A stretch of 64,000 nucleotides of DNA from Lycium barbarum (GCF_019175385.1 NC_083340.1:23510336-23574335); one strand, 5' to 3'; numbered from the stretch's first letter, positions 23,901 to 35,640 are shown. The notes: generated from the letters alone by a model not told the origin. Numbers and translations: made by a program.

Positions 23901-26284
23901 GATGGAAAATTTATCATCCTTCTGCTCTATGTAGATGATATGCTGATAGTAGGCCAGGATGCAACTATGATCAACAACTTGAAGAAAGATTTGTCTAAGT
24001 TCTTTGATATGAAAAACTTAGGCCCTGCACAACATATCTTGGGCATGAAAATCATTTCGTGATCGAAAGGCAAAGAAGTTGTTCTTGTCACAAGAGGAAT
24101 ACGTTGAACGCGTGATCAAAAGGTTCAACATGAAAAATACCAAGCCTGTTGGTACTCCACTAGCAAATCACTTCAAGTTGAGCAAGGAAAGTTGTCCTTC
24201 TTCCGAAGAAGAAAAGAAGAAGATGAAAGCGGTGCCCTACTCTTCAGCAGTTGGAAGTTTGATGTATGCAATGGTGTGCACAAGGCCAGACATTTCTCAT
24301 GATGTCGGTGTTGTGAGAAAATACTTATCAAATCCAGGAATAAAACATTGGGAAGCTGTCAAGTGGATACTACGGTACCTGAAGGGTACATCCAAACTAT
24401 GTTTGTGCTATGGGGGAGCTAAGCCGATTTTGGAAGGTTACACTGATGCTGACATGGCAGGAGATTATGATAGCAGGAAATCAACTTCGAGTTATATATT
24501 CACATTTGCAGGGGGAGTTGTGTCATGGCAATCTAAGTTACAAAAATGTGTAGCACTATCAACCACAGAAGCCGAATACATTGCCGCAGTTGAAGCTGGG
24601 AAGGAGCTTATGTGGCTAAAACGTTTCCTTCAAGAACTGGGTTTCCGACAAGAAGAATACATAGTTCATTGTGATAGTCAAAGCGCTATGGATCTCAGCA
24701 AAAACTCGAGGTACCACTCACGCACAAAACATATTGACGTTCGATATCACTGGCTCAGAGAAGCAGTCGAGCAACATGAACTGAAGCTCTCTAAGATCAA
24801 CACAAACGACAATCCTGCAGACATGCTGACCAAGGTGGTACCGAGAGACAAGTTCGAATTGTGCAAAGAACTTGTCGGCATACACTCAAACTAAAAGTCA
24901 GTGTACCCTCCTTCAGGTGTATGGGACTGGAGGGGGAGATTTGTTGGGTCCATCCCATAATTTGAGGAAGGAAACATCTCCCTCATTTTAAGGAAGAAAA
25001 CAAGGAAGAAAACATTTCCCTTGTTTTGAGGAAGAAAACATATTCCTTGTTTTAAGAAAGAAAACATCTTCCTTATATTTGGCAAATTGTCAAGTGTTTG
25101 CTTGAGTCACAAATGACATCAATAGGTTCATTTCATCCCTATAAATAGGGAAGCCTTCTATCATTTGTAGCATCACCAAGAGCAAGAGAGAAAAACAGTA
25201 AGGAAAACACTTGAGTGAGATATAGGTATTCAGTTTAGGATTGGTTTTTTGTAATAGTTGAGTGTGAGAGTTGCTCCTCCTATTGTAATTCTGTTCCGGT
25301 TATGAATAGAAGACTTTTCCAATCCTAACATCTAGGGCCATAGCAATCTTTCTCTCCACTGATAGAACGATAATCACTCCATTCTTCTGAATAGATGAAA
25401 TTGAGAAACATCAAGCACATACATAAAAACCTCTCAGTTAACTGCTATGGCCAAACGGGAATAAGTATAACCAATGTTGAAAATCTAACAGCGTGTTTGG
25501 CCAGCTTCCCTGAAGGCAATTTTTTTTTTTCAAAAATTAAGTACTTATTTTAGAGAGTTGAGGTGTTTGAGCAAGCTTTTAGGGGAAAATAAACACTTCT
25601 GAGCGGTAACAGAAGTTTGTTTTTTCATAAGCTAAAAAAATAGCTTGTCCCTAGATGCACTTTTTGAATCTGGGAAAGTACAAATTGCTTGGCAAAAGTG
25701 TTTTTCAAATTAATTAGTCAAACACAACCTAATACTCTCCAAAAGCACTTTTTAAAATAAGCAGATTTTGAAAGCGTGGTCAAACAGGCTATTAGTAAGA
25801 AAGCACAACAAGGGCAGATTGGGTTTTCAAGGACAAGACTCTATTCAATTCCTGATTCTTTTTAGTTTTGAAAAGTCAGTCCAGTAGGGTAGTTAGCACT
25901 ACGTTTTAGCGATACCTGAATCGGTAGTTAGCACTAGACATTAGCGATACTCAAAATTCAACACCTTAACAAATAAACAGATAGTTTAAGCACACAATCG
26001 TGCCACCAAACAAACTATGCATATGCTAAGTTGCTAGGTCTGGCATATGTCCTTGTTCACCATATGCAAGAATTGAATCCGCCTTAGAATGAATCTACTC
26101 CCTTAAAAACGAAAAAAAAAAAAAGGAACTTCACTTTCAGATTGTCAATTTCACAGAAATTGAATAGAAAAAATGAGGGGTATCATCAACTAACCTTCTT
26201 GTTCTCAGCAACAACGCCAAATATAAACGATATGACACCAAGAGTTGCTATAATAATGGACATATGCTTCATACTCATAGCCAT
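17950..26284 (-). CDS. DUF1218 family four-helix membrane protein
   Basis: Three minus-strand exons: 26195-26284, 19328-19542 and 17950-18232. All junctions have GT-AG ends and frames agree, giving 588 nt and 195 aa. Four hydrophobic segments are visible: about residues 8-25, 53-75, 92-115 and 142-164. Two cysteines in the predicted loops (Cys45 in VICKY, Cys135 in QTEC) and the GTTGLAAALLLWP segment fit the plant DUF1218 family. Some Arabidopsis DUF1218 proteins act in vascular or leaf-margin patterning and secondary walls; the role of this member is unknown. The start at 26284 (MAMSMKHMS) puts a hydrophobic helix first; MSMKHMS two codons later is an alternative. Intron 1 is 6652 nt, mostly a copia element in opposite orientation plus a short inverted-repeat element. 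The gene remains open despite the insertion. Confidence 0.82.
19904..20292 (+). repeat. 5' LTR of the intronic copia element
   Basis: U3 holds about four imperfect ~29-bp tandem units built on GAAGAAAACATCTTCCTTGT, reminiscent of the regulatory repeats of tobacco Tnt1 and Tto1. A TATA box (CCCTATAAATAGGG) lies near 20098-20111, so transcription should start about 30 bp later. Confidence 0.9.
20847..24894 (+). pseudogene. copia GAG-POL polyprotein, disabled
   Basis: GAG starts at ATG 20847 (MEKSSSDTMIPL). In-frame TAG codons lie at 21039 and 21075. The frame then continues through an Arg/Gly-rich stretch and the zinc knuckle CNYCGNYGHKKVEC. Next come the protease (WVIDTAASFHATP), GAG pre-integrase (LWHRRLGHMS), and integrase with HSDVCGP, RSDNGGEY and QHNGVAERMN (D-D-E residues present). 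A TGA follows at 22701. RT has YVDDM near 23930. A one-base T insertion near 24057 shifts the frame into RNase H (TDADMAGDYDSRKSTSSY, then CVALSTTEAEYIAA), ending at 24894. All three stops could each be a C-to-T change of CAG or CGA, as cytosine deamination would leave. Confidence 0.92.
24942..25330 (+). repeat. 3' LTR of the intronic copia element
   Basis: Same length as the 5' LTR, with about ten scattered differences. It directly follows the polypurine tract. The U3 tandem units and TATA box are conserved. Confidence 0.92.
25490..25792. mobile_element. short inverted-repeat element in the DUF1218 intron
   Basis: The ends GCGTGTTTGGCCAGCTT and AAAGCGTGGTCAAACAGGC are an imperfect inverted pair. 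The interior resembles 6850-7182 (AAAAGTGTTTTT blocks). Confidence 0.55.
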
Positions 26285-26929
26285 TGTACTTCCAAACTTG
26301 CAATTACCACCTAAAAATCCAAAAAACCCAACTTTTAGGAAATTGAACAGAAAGATTCTACTGGAAAAACAATATATCAATTAAAAAAGAGAAACACATT
26401 GAAACTAGAACATGATCTAACACGGGAAGAACTTTATAAGAACATATTTTCTGTTTGCATGAAGGATTTAATTCTAAAAAAGTAAAGATCCAAATATCCA
26501 AAACTGTTCCTTTTTTTTTTTTTTTGGTTGCATGCATGTACTTAAGATTAACACGAAACAAGACTGAAAAGAGTTAAATTTTGACGAAGTGGGGATGATT
26601 TAGAGCCAAAAAGATAAGACCTGAGATTACTCTTTCAGCTTATCTGCAAAATATATAATTAGCACAGATTATATATTCAACGCTTTAAAACATGGAGTTG
26701 CACTGTATATCAGCATATAATGTGGAAAATGATAAGAGATGAAGAGGCCAATTTTTTTCATTGAAATGTCCGAAGGGCTTTACTCTTAACGGAATTCTGA
26801 GCCAACGTGGGAAAGAAGGTTGTCCACATTCTATTAAGAGGACCTCGAACTTGTCGAAGACCCTTTTTTTTCTTTTTTTCTTTTTTAAATGGTCGAAATA
26901 CCAATAATATTTGAGATGTATTTTACGGA

Positions 26930-27655
26930 AAAGGTTTAGATATGTCCTCGTGTTTACCGTCATATACTTGGTCCAAATATATTTTTATTTAAAATATAGT
27001 TAATCAATTAGCACCAGATCTTGATACGTGTCATAATCCTGAGAGAAATACTCCATATGAAGGGTATATTTTCACTCGCATACTTTGAGGATATATTTGA
27101 TCCGTTAAAGTCTTAATCTTTTATGATATTTTGTTTGTTAATTGGTTGCCTTGTTGGTTCATGGCAATATAATAGAAGTTTGTAATGATGAAATTCCTCT
27201 CAAATTAATTGTTTTTTCCTGTAAATCTTAAATGCGATCAAAGCGAAGCAAAAGTAGTGTAAAAAAAAAGAACCTAAATCATTTGTGGGAAGAGAAATTC
27301 AAACTGTGGTCAGTCAAGAACACTAATAGTATGATTTTTCATCTAAAAATGGCATCCTAGACTGAATAAACGAATCCCCTAATTTTCTTCTCAACTTCTA
27401 GATCTAAATTATGATATATTTTTCTCAAGTCAGACTCATATTTTTTTGGATCACCGTGTAATTGCTCCTTTGAAATTCTTTTGTGGGCCAAAATGTCCTC
27501 AAAGTATGTGCGTGGGTCAAATATGCCCTCAAAGTATGTATGTGGGACCAAACATGCCTTTAATATGGAGCGGGTAAGTCTAGGTCTTTTAGGATTATGA
27601 CACGTGTCAAGATATAGTGCTCATTAACAAATTAATATCATAATTAGGCTAAATG
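26930..27655. repeat. foldback with arms around an AT-rich core
   Basis: The left arm (about 26935-27120) contains TACGTGTCATAATCCT and ATACTTTGAGGATATATTTG. The right arm (about 27480-27640) contains AGGATTATGACACGTGTCAA and CAAATATGCCCTCAAAGTAT in inverse order. CTCAAAGTATGTGCGTGGG-like blocks are also tandemly repeated in the right arm. No coding potential. Confidence 0.5.
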
Positions 27656-27744
27656 GAAGCGGTAAGGGTATATTTATTTTGTGCTTGTCTTATTTTTATC
27701 TTTGTAAAAGTTCTTATGCTATTTTTCATCTCACCTTCCCATAA

Positions 27745-29128
27745 TTATTGTAATTAGTACAACAATAACAACAACATACCCAGTATATTCCCACGAGGTG
27801 GGGTCTGGAGAGGATAGAGTGTACGCAGACCTTACCCCTACCTTGAGAGGTAGGAAAGCTGTTTTGGTAGACCCTCGGCTCAAGATAAGGTGTCAAGACA
27901 ACAATACTAATAAGCAGTAATAGCAGCATATAACAGGATAAATGACGTTAAAGAAAGAAGCAAGCATGCTATATGAGAGATCTAGAAAAAATAAGCGAGT
28001 GAATAAAGATCATAATACTCCTAATACGGAAAAGAAATCCTCGCGGCCCCCTCTGCTGCACATGGCCGAACCATCTCAACCTCCCTTCCCGCATCTTATC
28101 CACCACTGGGGCCACACCCACCTTGTCTTGAATCACTTCATTCCAAATCCTATCTCTCCCGGTATGCCCCCACATCTATCTTAGCATCTGCATCTCTGCT
28201 ACCTTCATTTTCTGGACACGGGCTTTCTTAACTGGCCAGCATTCCGTCCCATACAATATAGTCGGTCTAATCACCACTTTGTAGAACTTTCCTTTTAGTA
28301 TAGGCGGCACCTTTTTATAGCACAACACCCCGATGCGAGCTTCTATTTCATCCATCCCGCTTCAATACGAGGTGTGACATCGTACTCAATCTCGTCATTC
28401 CCTTAGATGATTGACTTCAGGTACTTGAAAATTTCTTTCTTCGAGATGACCTGAATATCTAGCTACACGTCCTCGTCCTCTATCTAATCACATCACTGAA
28501 CTTGCACTCTAAATACTCTGTCTTAGTCCTGCTCAACTTGAAATCTTTAGACTCCAGTGTCTGTCTCCAAACCTCCAGTCTCGCGTTCATCACTGAACTT
28601 GAACTCTAAGTACTCTGTCTTAGTCCTGCTCAACTTGAAACCTTTAGACTCCAGTGTCTGTCTCCAAACCTCCAGTCTCGCGTTCATCACTGAACTTGCA
28701 CTCTAAGTACTCTGTCTTAGTCCTGCTCAACTTGAAACCTTTAGACTCCAGTGTCCGTCTCCAAACCTCAGTCTCGCGTTAACACCGCTCTGCGACTCGT
28801 CAATAAGCAATGTCATCTGCAAACAACATGCACCACGACACCTCTCCTTGAATGTGGCTTGTCAGTGCGTCCATTGCCAGAGTAAACAAAAATGGGCTAA
28901 GAGCAGACCCCTGATGCAGGCCGATCGTGACTGGAAAATGTTCTGAGTCACCTCCAACCGTCCTCACCCGGGTCTTAGATCCATCATACATGTCCTTAAT
29001 CGCTCTAACGTAAGCTACTGGAACGCCTCTAGCTTCCAGACATCTCCACAGGACCTCCCTTGGAACTTTGTCATAGGCCTTCTCTAGGTCAACAAACACC
29101 ATGTGCAAGTCAGTCTTCTTATCCCTGT
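27745..29128 (-). mobile_element. 5'-truncated RTE-type LINE
   Basis: The minus-strand frame 28800-29108 encodes reverse transcriptase: [30 protein letters not shown] and LFADDIAY (catalytic ADD). Further 3', 27969-28175 encodes the C-terminal RTE signature WNEVIQDKVGVAPVVDKM and RLRWFGHVQQR. The 3' end (27745-27895, inverted) is the GAGCCGAGGGTCT / GTACACTCTA / (GTT)n module also seen at 14195-14316 and 43149-43238. Homology starts abruptly at about 29128, so the N-terminal endonuclease is missing. Frameshifts and a local triplication separate the two coding pieces. Confidence 0.82.
28494..28783. repeat. 97-bp tandem triplication inside the LINE
   Basis: Three head-to-tail units at 28494-28590, 28591-28687 and 28688-28783 begin CACTGAACTTG(C/A)ACTCTAA and differ at only a few bases. 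The unit covers codons just after the RT core; 97 is not a multiple of three, so the array breaks the frame. Confidence 0.9.
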
Positions 29129-29738
29129 AAATTTGATATTTTTAATTTTTCGGCAGCCTACTTCTAATTACATACTGAAAAATGTATATTTAAACCAATT
29201 TGATCGTTTTAGGAGTAAATTAAATATTTCAAGAGTAAATTTAACTTTTTAGAATCAACAAAAGAAAAGGTCTTAGAATGTCTCTCTCATGCTCTTGTGC
29301 ATATCGGTATATACTAATTTCCAGTTTCATATTAATGTTTAGATAGTTTGTATCTTAGGTATTGAACTCAAGAAAAAAAAACGAAAAAAAAAAAAAAGTA
29401 CGCCCGAGATAAGAATATTTCGAGTTGTTATTTTTTTTTAAGTCTTAAATCGAACAATATTTTTTTTACTGCTGTATCTATTAGTAGAATATCCTATTTT
29501 AGTTGTTTGATCTTATTTGTTTTGCCACTTTTTCAATTAAAAGTGTTGTAGAAATATATCCACACTTTACTTTTGGTAATGCATTAATTCGAAGTCCCAC
29601 ACTACTTTTAGTAATGCATTATTACGAATATTACTTGTGACTTTGAAGTGCACTTTGGTGACTGCCTAGGGCTAGGATATATTGAACCCTAAAGTTCGTC
29701 TAATTAAGCAACCTTCAAATATATTTTCATATCTTAAT

Positions 29739-31006
29739 AGAGAAAATAGTCAGATGCCCCTCAATGTTTGACCGGTTTAATTATGACGCATCCAACCTTT
29801 GCAGGCGTGCTGTTACCCCCCTGATCATTTTAAAAGTGGAATAATTTGCCCCCTGAAACTCTATGTCCAGATTTGAAGTATGCAGTGGAATACACTCGCC
29901 AACCAGCATTTAACACGTGTATTTTTCATTTAAATCCATTTTTTTTTACTAATTTGTCCATAATTGTTCTTCTTTCTAATATACTTCCACCATTTTTGCG
30001 CCATTAAACAATTTTAGAGCTCCAAATTGAAGAAAAACGGAAACCCATTTTCCCTAATTGTTCTTCATTCTAACATACGTCCACCATTAAACAATTTTAG
30101 AGCTGCAAATTGAAGAAAAATAGAAACCCATTTTCCCTAATTGCTCTTCTTTCTAACACACTTCCACCATTTTTCCACCATTAAACAATTTTAGAGCTCC
30201 AAATTGAAGAAAAATAGAAACCCTTTTTCCCTAATTGTTCTTCTTCTAACATACTTCCACCATTAAACAATTTTAGAGCTCCAAATTGAAGAAAAATAGA
30301 AACCCATTATTCAAAGGCTACCAAAAATCAATAGACAAAGTATTGGTTCGTTGAGAAAACTTTGCACTAGCTTAAATTAAAAAAAGAAAAAAGAAAGTCG
30401 TCGGAGTTGAAGAGGGAGATGGCGGAGGTCGCCGGATTATTCTATTTTTTTTAATTTCTTTCTCATGTCACAATTTCCTTCCTTGCTTCAAGATCTAATT
30501 TGTTTTATAGCAATTAGTGTAGAGATTCGTCTAGTTTTACTCAAATTTGCCGGTTTGTTATGGGTGTTCATGATATGAAGTTTTCTTATCTAGCTAAATT
30601 CTTGATTTGATTCTTATTTTATTTAATGTCGGCATTTAGATTGATGGGTCGTTTTGATCTTATTTGTTGTTATGAGAAAAAATGGAGTTTTGCCGGTGAA
30701 AATTTTTTCGGCAACCAAAATCCGGTGACCTGTTGAAGAGAAGAAGAAAGAAGAGAAAGAAAATGAAAAAGAAAGAGAAAGATATAAACAAATCAGAAAA
30801 TTAAATAAAAATACAGTTTTTATAAACTATTTTTGTGTCTCACTCTCTTTGAGAGATTGAAATGCACTCTCTTTGCCGCCTCAGCATTCAGGGGCAAATT
30901 ATTCCACTTTTAAAATGTTCAGGGGGTAATAGGACCCCCGCAAAGATTGGATATGTCATAATTAAACCGACCAAACGTTGAGGGGGCATCTGACTATTTT
31001 CTCTAT
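29739..31006. mobile_element. TIR element with internal tandem repeats, possibly MULE- or hAT-derived
   Basis: The ends AGAGAAAATAGTCAGATGCC and its inverse are followed by about 120 bp of inverted homology (GGTTTAATTATGAC, TTTTAAAAGTGGAATAATTTG). The target duplication is ATCTTAAT, or TATCTTAAT if the terminal T is shared, so 8 or 9 bp. Four imperfect 85-95 bp units lie at 29964-30310 (TTGTTCTTCTTTCTAAC...GAAACCCATTTTCCCTAA). There is no transposase. Confidence 0.7.
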
Positions 31007-31231
31007 CTTAATGTATGATTGATGAAAAAAAAATCTTAATATATGATTAAACAATAAGCCAATAAGGACCTCTCATCTTTAACCTTTTGACTATTATATT
31101 TTTTATTTTAGACACCCACAATGATAACAAAAAGGGAAACCAAAGACAATGAATTAGGAACTTTTTTTTCAGTAGCTTTAAACAAAATCCCTTCTTTTTA
31201 TATGGTAAAAAGTTTCTTTTCTTCTAATCTT

Positions 31232-31493
31232 GAGCCCGTTTGGATTGACTTATAAGTTGCTTATAAGCTATTTGCAGTTTTTTTAGTGTTTGGTTGGGCA
31301 GCTTAAAGTCATTTTGTGCTTAAAATAAGCTCAAAAAAATAATTGGGCCCATTTGACTTAGCTTATATAAAGCAGCTTATAAGCTGATTTTCAGCTTATA
31401 AACCAAAAAAAATAAGTTAGACTACCCCAACTTATTTTTTTTTGCTTATAAGCTGTTTGCAGCTTATAAGCATAAGCCCAACCAAATAGGCTC
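31232..31493. mobile_element. MITE, GAGCCCGTTTGG family
   Basis: Starts GAGCCCGTTTGGATTGACTT and ends AAGCCCAACCAAATAGGCTC, an inverted pair. The interior carries many CTTATAAGC palindromes. A close relative is at 59473-59735. Confidence 0.7.
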
Positions 31494-31587
31494 CTTATCG
31501 TAATCTAAGAGAATTTGTTTTCATCTAGTAATCTACCAAGGGCAAGTCATTTTTCGTTAATGAACTTTCGGGTTCAATAGCCGAAGG

Positions 31588-32300
31588 CTAGGGTGTTCTA
31601 GGCTAGGGTCGATTTTGGGTTAAAATTAAAATCAAACCAATCTAGTCGGTTTTAAAATTATTAAAACCAAACCAAATATAATACATATCCATCGGTTTGG
31701 TCGTAGTCGGTTTGGGTCGGTTTTTAAGAAAATTAACGGTATTTCTCTCTTTCATGTCTTTTTCCTACAATTAGGAGAGAATTTTCTATTATTTTCCAAC
31801 TTATAATCCATTATTACCCTTTTATTGTGGTAGCTATAGTTTCTTGCATTATGGAGAAAATATCTTAGGATTTATGATTTAAATTAATTGAATAAAAGTT
31901 ATAAAAATACAAAAAATAAATTTAGGTAAATCTCATATAATTATTTCTTTGAATAAATGAATTTGAATTCATGGATTTATTTTTTAAAATCGGCTTAAGG
32001 TATAAAGTTCATTAGCCTATTAGAGATAAAATAAATTTTTGCTTAAAAATTATATAAATTATTTAAAGTATTTATAAAAATTAATATATTGGATATATAT
32101 AATTATAAAAATTATGTATAAAATTTGTCGGTTCGGTTCGGTTTTTTTTTCGGTTTGCTTTTAGTAAAACCAAAACCAAATCAAATATTATCGGTTTTTA
32201 AAAATTCAAAATCAAACCAAACTTAACCCAAATAAATATCGATTTATTCAATCAGTTTAGTTTTGGTTTTCGATTTGAATCGGTTTTTAACCAAACCGTG
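31588..32300. repeat. AT-rich repeat with GGTTTGG/CCAAACC blocks
   Basis: Starts CTAGGGTGTTC and carries CGGTTTTAAAATTATTAAAACC and many CGGTTTGG/AAACCAAA blocks. It is similar in style to 46416-47298, but its right end is unclear. Confidence 0.45.
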
Positions 32301-32437
32301 AATTGGAAAAACAAATAGATCAAACAACTAAAATAGGATATTCTACTAATAGATACAGCAATAAAAATCATAATGTTTTGATGTAAGACTTAAAAAAATA
32401 ACAACTCAAAATATTCTTATCTCAGGCGTTACTCTTT

Positions 32438-34343
32438 TATTGTTCAAGAAAATAAAATATTTGCATGAAGAATAATAAAACTAGATTCATAAATCATACG
32501 ACTTAACCTTAACAAACATTCAGCCGTTTCCCGTAAAAATGGAACTCGTTAATTTTGATCAACTATAAGACTTATTATTTCTTCCTAGAAGGGTAAAAAC
32601 AAATCTTAGAATATACTAAATTTAAAGTGAATATGCATATTTTTTCTTAGAAGTTCAAGTAAATTTTAATTTTTTTTTTTATCCAGAGACTTTAATTCTA
32701 TTTATGGGTCTCACACCTAATCTTTCTTCCAAGTGAGTATACCTAATTCTCTTGTAAAAGTCTAAAGCGTCAAGGGATGGCTAAAAAGCCATTTGTGACC
32801 CCATGCACACACTTGTTTCCACTCTTTTTCTCTGCCATCAATCATACAACACTCAAGATACTTTAACTTTTAGTACTATCTTTTTTCTTAACTACATTAA
32901 AATGGGAATTTAAAATGGTCATAGTTTTTTCTTTCTTTCTATTTTTATGTCCTTATACAATTACTAAGAAAATATCTCTTTCCAAAAGAGAAAAAGAAAA
33001 GAAAAATATTGTTGCATTAGAAATGTTGGGAGAATAATTGAGGTCGCACTTTAATATTATATATGCAAGTAAGATGATTTTAGAATTTTCCATGTTGATG
33101 AATTGGACACTGAATAATGTGCAACTCAAAAAGAAGGGCGGACCACTTTGACAAGGCTTTTTCACCATTTATTTGCGGAACGTGTGGTTATATATGGGGG
33201 CGGATCTACTTGGGGGCCAGGGTGTTCACCCGAACAGCCTCAGCAAAAAATTACAGTATAGGGTAAATTTTCTGTGTTTATGTGTATATATTAACTTTTA
33301 AACACCCTCGGCAAAAAATTACAGTGGATCCGCCACTGGTTATATATACACACAAACACACACCACAATCTATACAAGTATAATGTTGGTAAAGAAAAAC
33401 ACACTTACATTTTAGCTATAGGAAATATATAATTTTAGATATTCACAACAGGTAAGTTTGGAGCAGTTCGCTTCCTACCAAGAAATTTTTTATTTTAGGC
33501 TTGAAGTCGAAAGCTTTAGTTAAAGCTTTGGTGGTTGAGCGTCTTATTTGTATTTATACAATAATACAATGTTAAGGTTATGCCGTGAACGATAAGATGG
33601 AATCTTTTATACCTAGATATAATGAGATAGACAGTCTAAGAGATTATTTGAACAAAAAATGTAAGCATTAATTCTATGAGGTGGCTTATCAATAAAAGGT
33701 CAAATTCAATTTAGGAAAGAGAATTAGAATTTAATCTATCAATCTTAAACGAAATGACTAAGAACAGATATTTAGCAAGGATTATAATAATGTACCACCT
33801 AAAAGAAGAGTTAAATGTGACGATACAAGGGTTCACTAGTTATGAATTATGATTTGGTCTTTGTTAAAGCTCATTTTCATTTCTGGAAGAAAATATTATA
33901 GTACACTATAAAGAAGTACTGAAGCAGATTTTAAGTAACTTCTTAATAATCCAAAAAAAAAAACACATTTACATAGAACTTGTCATATTCTTTGCTTTTG
34001 TCATAATAATGAGCAATTATTGTGCGGCAAAATTGCAAAAGCAGACCTCATCTAACTTTTTGCGCAACTGAATATAAAGTTTACCATCAAGAGATCGTGA
34101 GAGTAGTCAGTAAATGTAATCCTCCGTTTTAAATCGGTCGTTCCAAGTTCGAATAGTAGGAATGAAGTTGTCTTTAATGGAAAGCGTTTTACTCTCAAAA
34201 TTGGAATTTCGCGACGCAAATTTAAATTAGTCGAAGACTAAGGCGGTACAGATCACCAAGTGAGAAATTAAAAAAAACAAATGCAAGAAAATTGAAATAA
34301 TTTATGTAGTTGTGGAGAGAAAAAGTATTGAACATAACCATTA
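32438..34343. other. intergenic, no gene seen
   Basis: AT-rich. 33197-33339 is a short repeat with GGCGGATCT and GGATCCGCC ends that contains a duplicated GCAAAAAATTACAGT block. No coding frame is supported. Confidence 0.5.
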
Positions 34344-34515
34344 AGGATGTAGTGCAATGGATGGAGCTGCTCATCTCTTAACTAGAGGTCTCGAGTTCAA
34401 GTCCTGATATGAAAAAATCATAGGTAGGGAGCGGTTGCCTCCTGAATGGAGCCCTACACGGCACAAATTCGAATATAATCGGGCTCCAATTGGATACCGG
34501 ACGCCCGAAAAAAAA
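34344..34515 (+). mobile_element. tRNA-derived SINE (SolS-like)
   Basis: An A-box-like TAGTGCAATGGATGGAGC and the B box GAGTTCAAGTCC (34393-34404) are followed by GGGAGCGGTTGCCTCCTGAA, GGGCTCCAATTGGATACCGG and an A-run. This is the layout of Solanaceae SINEs. Confidence 0.75.
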
Positions 34516-35050
34516 GTATGTGACATCTGAACAATTATTTTGCTACAAAAACTCAAAAGCAAAAGCAAACATTGATCAAGTGTAGTCTAACATAGTTCAG
34601 TTTAAGTTTTGCTTTACTTGCGCACTATAGGCATACACTTCACTTGAGGATATATATATATATATATATCACCATCTCACATGTAGCTATCATCCTCAAC
34701 TTTCTCTTCTTCTTGGACAAGTATTTGACTCTGACTCATACTCAGAAGCTCCAGAATACACTTCACTTTTTATATTTGTAAAAATTCCATTAACAACAGG
34801 ATTGGTTTTCTTCCTTGGGATGTAAAGTGCTGATCTTTTGAACACTCCCTTTTTTTTTTCTCTGTTTTCATTTCATTTTTATGCTTTCTTGCCTCCTCTG
34901 TTTTGGTATCTTTTTCAGCTTCTCCTTCAAATGATCTTTCTTTCCCAATTCAAAATTTGAACTCCTCTTTTCAAACCCTTTTTCTTTGTCCTCTCAACCA
35001 CAGTTTTCCAACTCTTTTAGATTCCAAATCTTTCACTATCTTTGGTGACA

Positions 35051-35640
35051 TATGAGTGTAAAAACAGATAAAGTTACTCTCTTTCTTCTTGTTGGCAAGT
35101 TTTGTGCCTCTTGAAATTCCAATTCTTGAAGACCCTATTGGATTCTTGAGCTAGTTTGTGAGTAAAAAAGTTCAAAACAGAAAAATTTCTCATCTTTCTT
35201 GTTGTTAGCAGGTTTTAAGACTCTTAAAATTCCAATTCTTGAAGTCCCTTTTGGTTTCTTGAGCTAGTTTGTGAGTAAAAAAAGTTCAAAACATATAAAG
35301 TTCTCATCTTTCTTGTTGGTAGCAAATTTTGACCCTCTTAAAGTTCCAATTCTTGGTGACCCTTTTGGTTTCTTGAGCTAGTTTGTGAGTAAAAAAGTTC
35401 AAAACAGATCAAGTTCTCATCTTTCTTGTAATTAGCAAGTTTTAATTCCAACTCTTGGTGACCCTTTTAGATTCTTGAACTAGTTGGGGGAGTAAAAAAG
35501 TGCCAAAACAGATAAAGTTCTCTTCTTTCTTGTTGTTATAAAGTTTTAAGCCTCTTGAAATTCCAATTCTTGAAGACCCTTTTGGCTTCTTGAGCTAGTT
35601 TGGGAGCAAAAAAAAAAGTTAAAAAAACAGAGATAAATAT
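35051..35640 (+). repeat. ~113-bp tandem repeat in the leader of the GH17 gene
   Basis: At least five imperfect units each contain GAGTAAAAAAGTTCAAAACAG, a CTCATCTTTCTTGTTGTTAGC block, CCAATTCTTG and TTCTTGAGCTAGTTT. Three units read TTTGTGAGTAAA, a strong splice-donor match, at 35158, 35271 and 35385. An acceptor-like TGTGTTTTCAG follows at about 35695, 29 bp before the start codon. A leader intron with several competing donors is therefore plausible. Confidence 0.75.

Larger units (their letters stand above)
19904..25330 (+). mobile_element. complete Ty1/copia retrotransposon (Tnt1/Tork-like)
   Basis: A 5427-bp element with two 389-bp LTRs (19904-20292 and 24942-25330) that start TGTTGGG and end CCTAACA. 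The 5-bp target duplication TCTAG (19899-19903 and 25331-25335) is perfect. A primer-binding site (TGGTATCAAGAGC, near 20295) and a polypurine tract (GGAGGGGGAGA, before 24942) are in place. Domain order is GAG-protease-integrase-RT-RNase H, as in copia. The LTRs differ at about ten positions by eye (roughly 2.6%), which suggests insertion on a scale of about a million years under usual plant rates. It lies in intron 1 of the DUF1218 gene, antisense to it. Confidence 0.95.
29400..32432. repeat. 3-kb inverted-repeat structure with nested insertions
   Basis: The left arm (about 29400-29543, starting CGCCCGAGATAAGAATATTT) is matched by an inverted right arm (about 32290-32432, ending ATATTCTTATCTCAGGCG). 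Both carry GATATTCTACTAATAGATAC-type sequence in opposite orientation. At least three other repeats lie between them (29739-31006, 31232-31493, 31588-32300). Either this is a large foldback element that received later insertions, or two copies of one short element in opposite orientation. Confidence 0.6.

Noticed and set aside
27942..28184. Plus-strand frame of 80 codons
   Set aside because: It is the shadow of the RTE C-terminal coding region on the minus strand (WNEVIQDKVGVAP, RLRWFGHVQQR).
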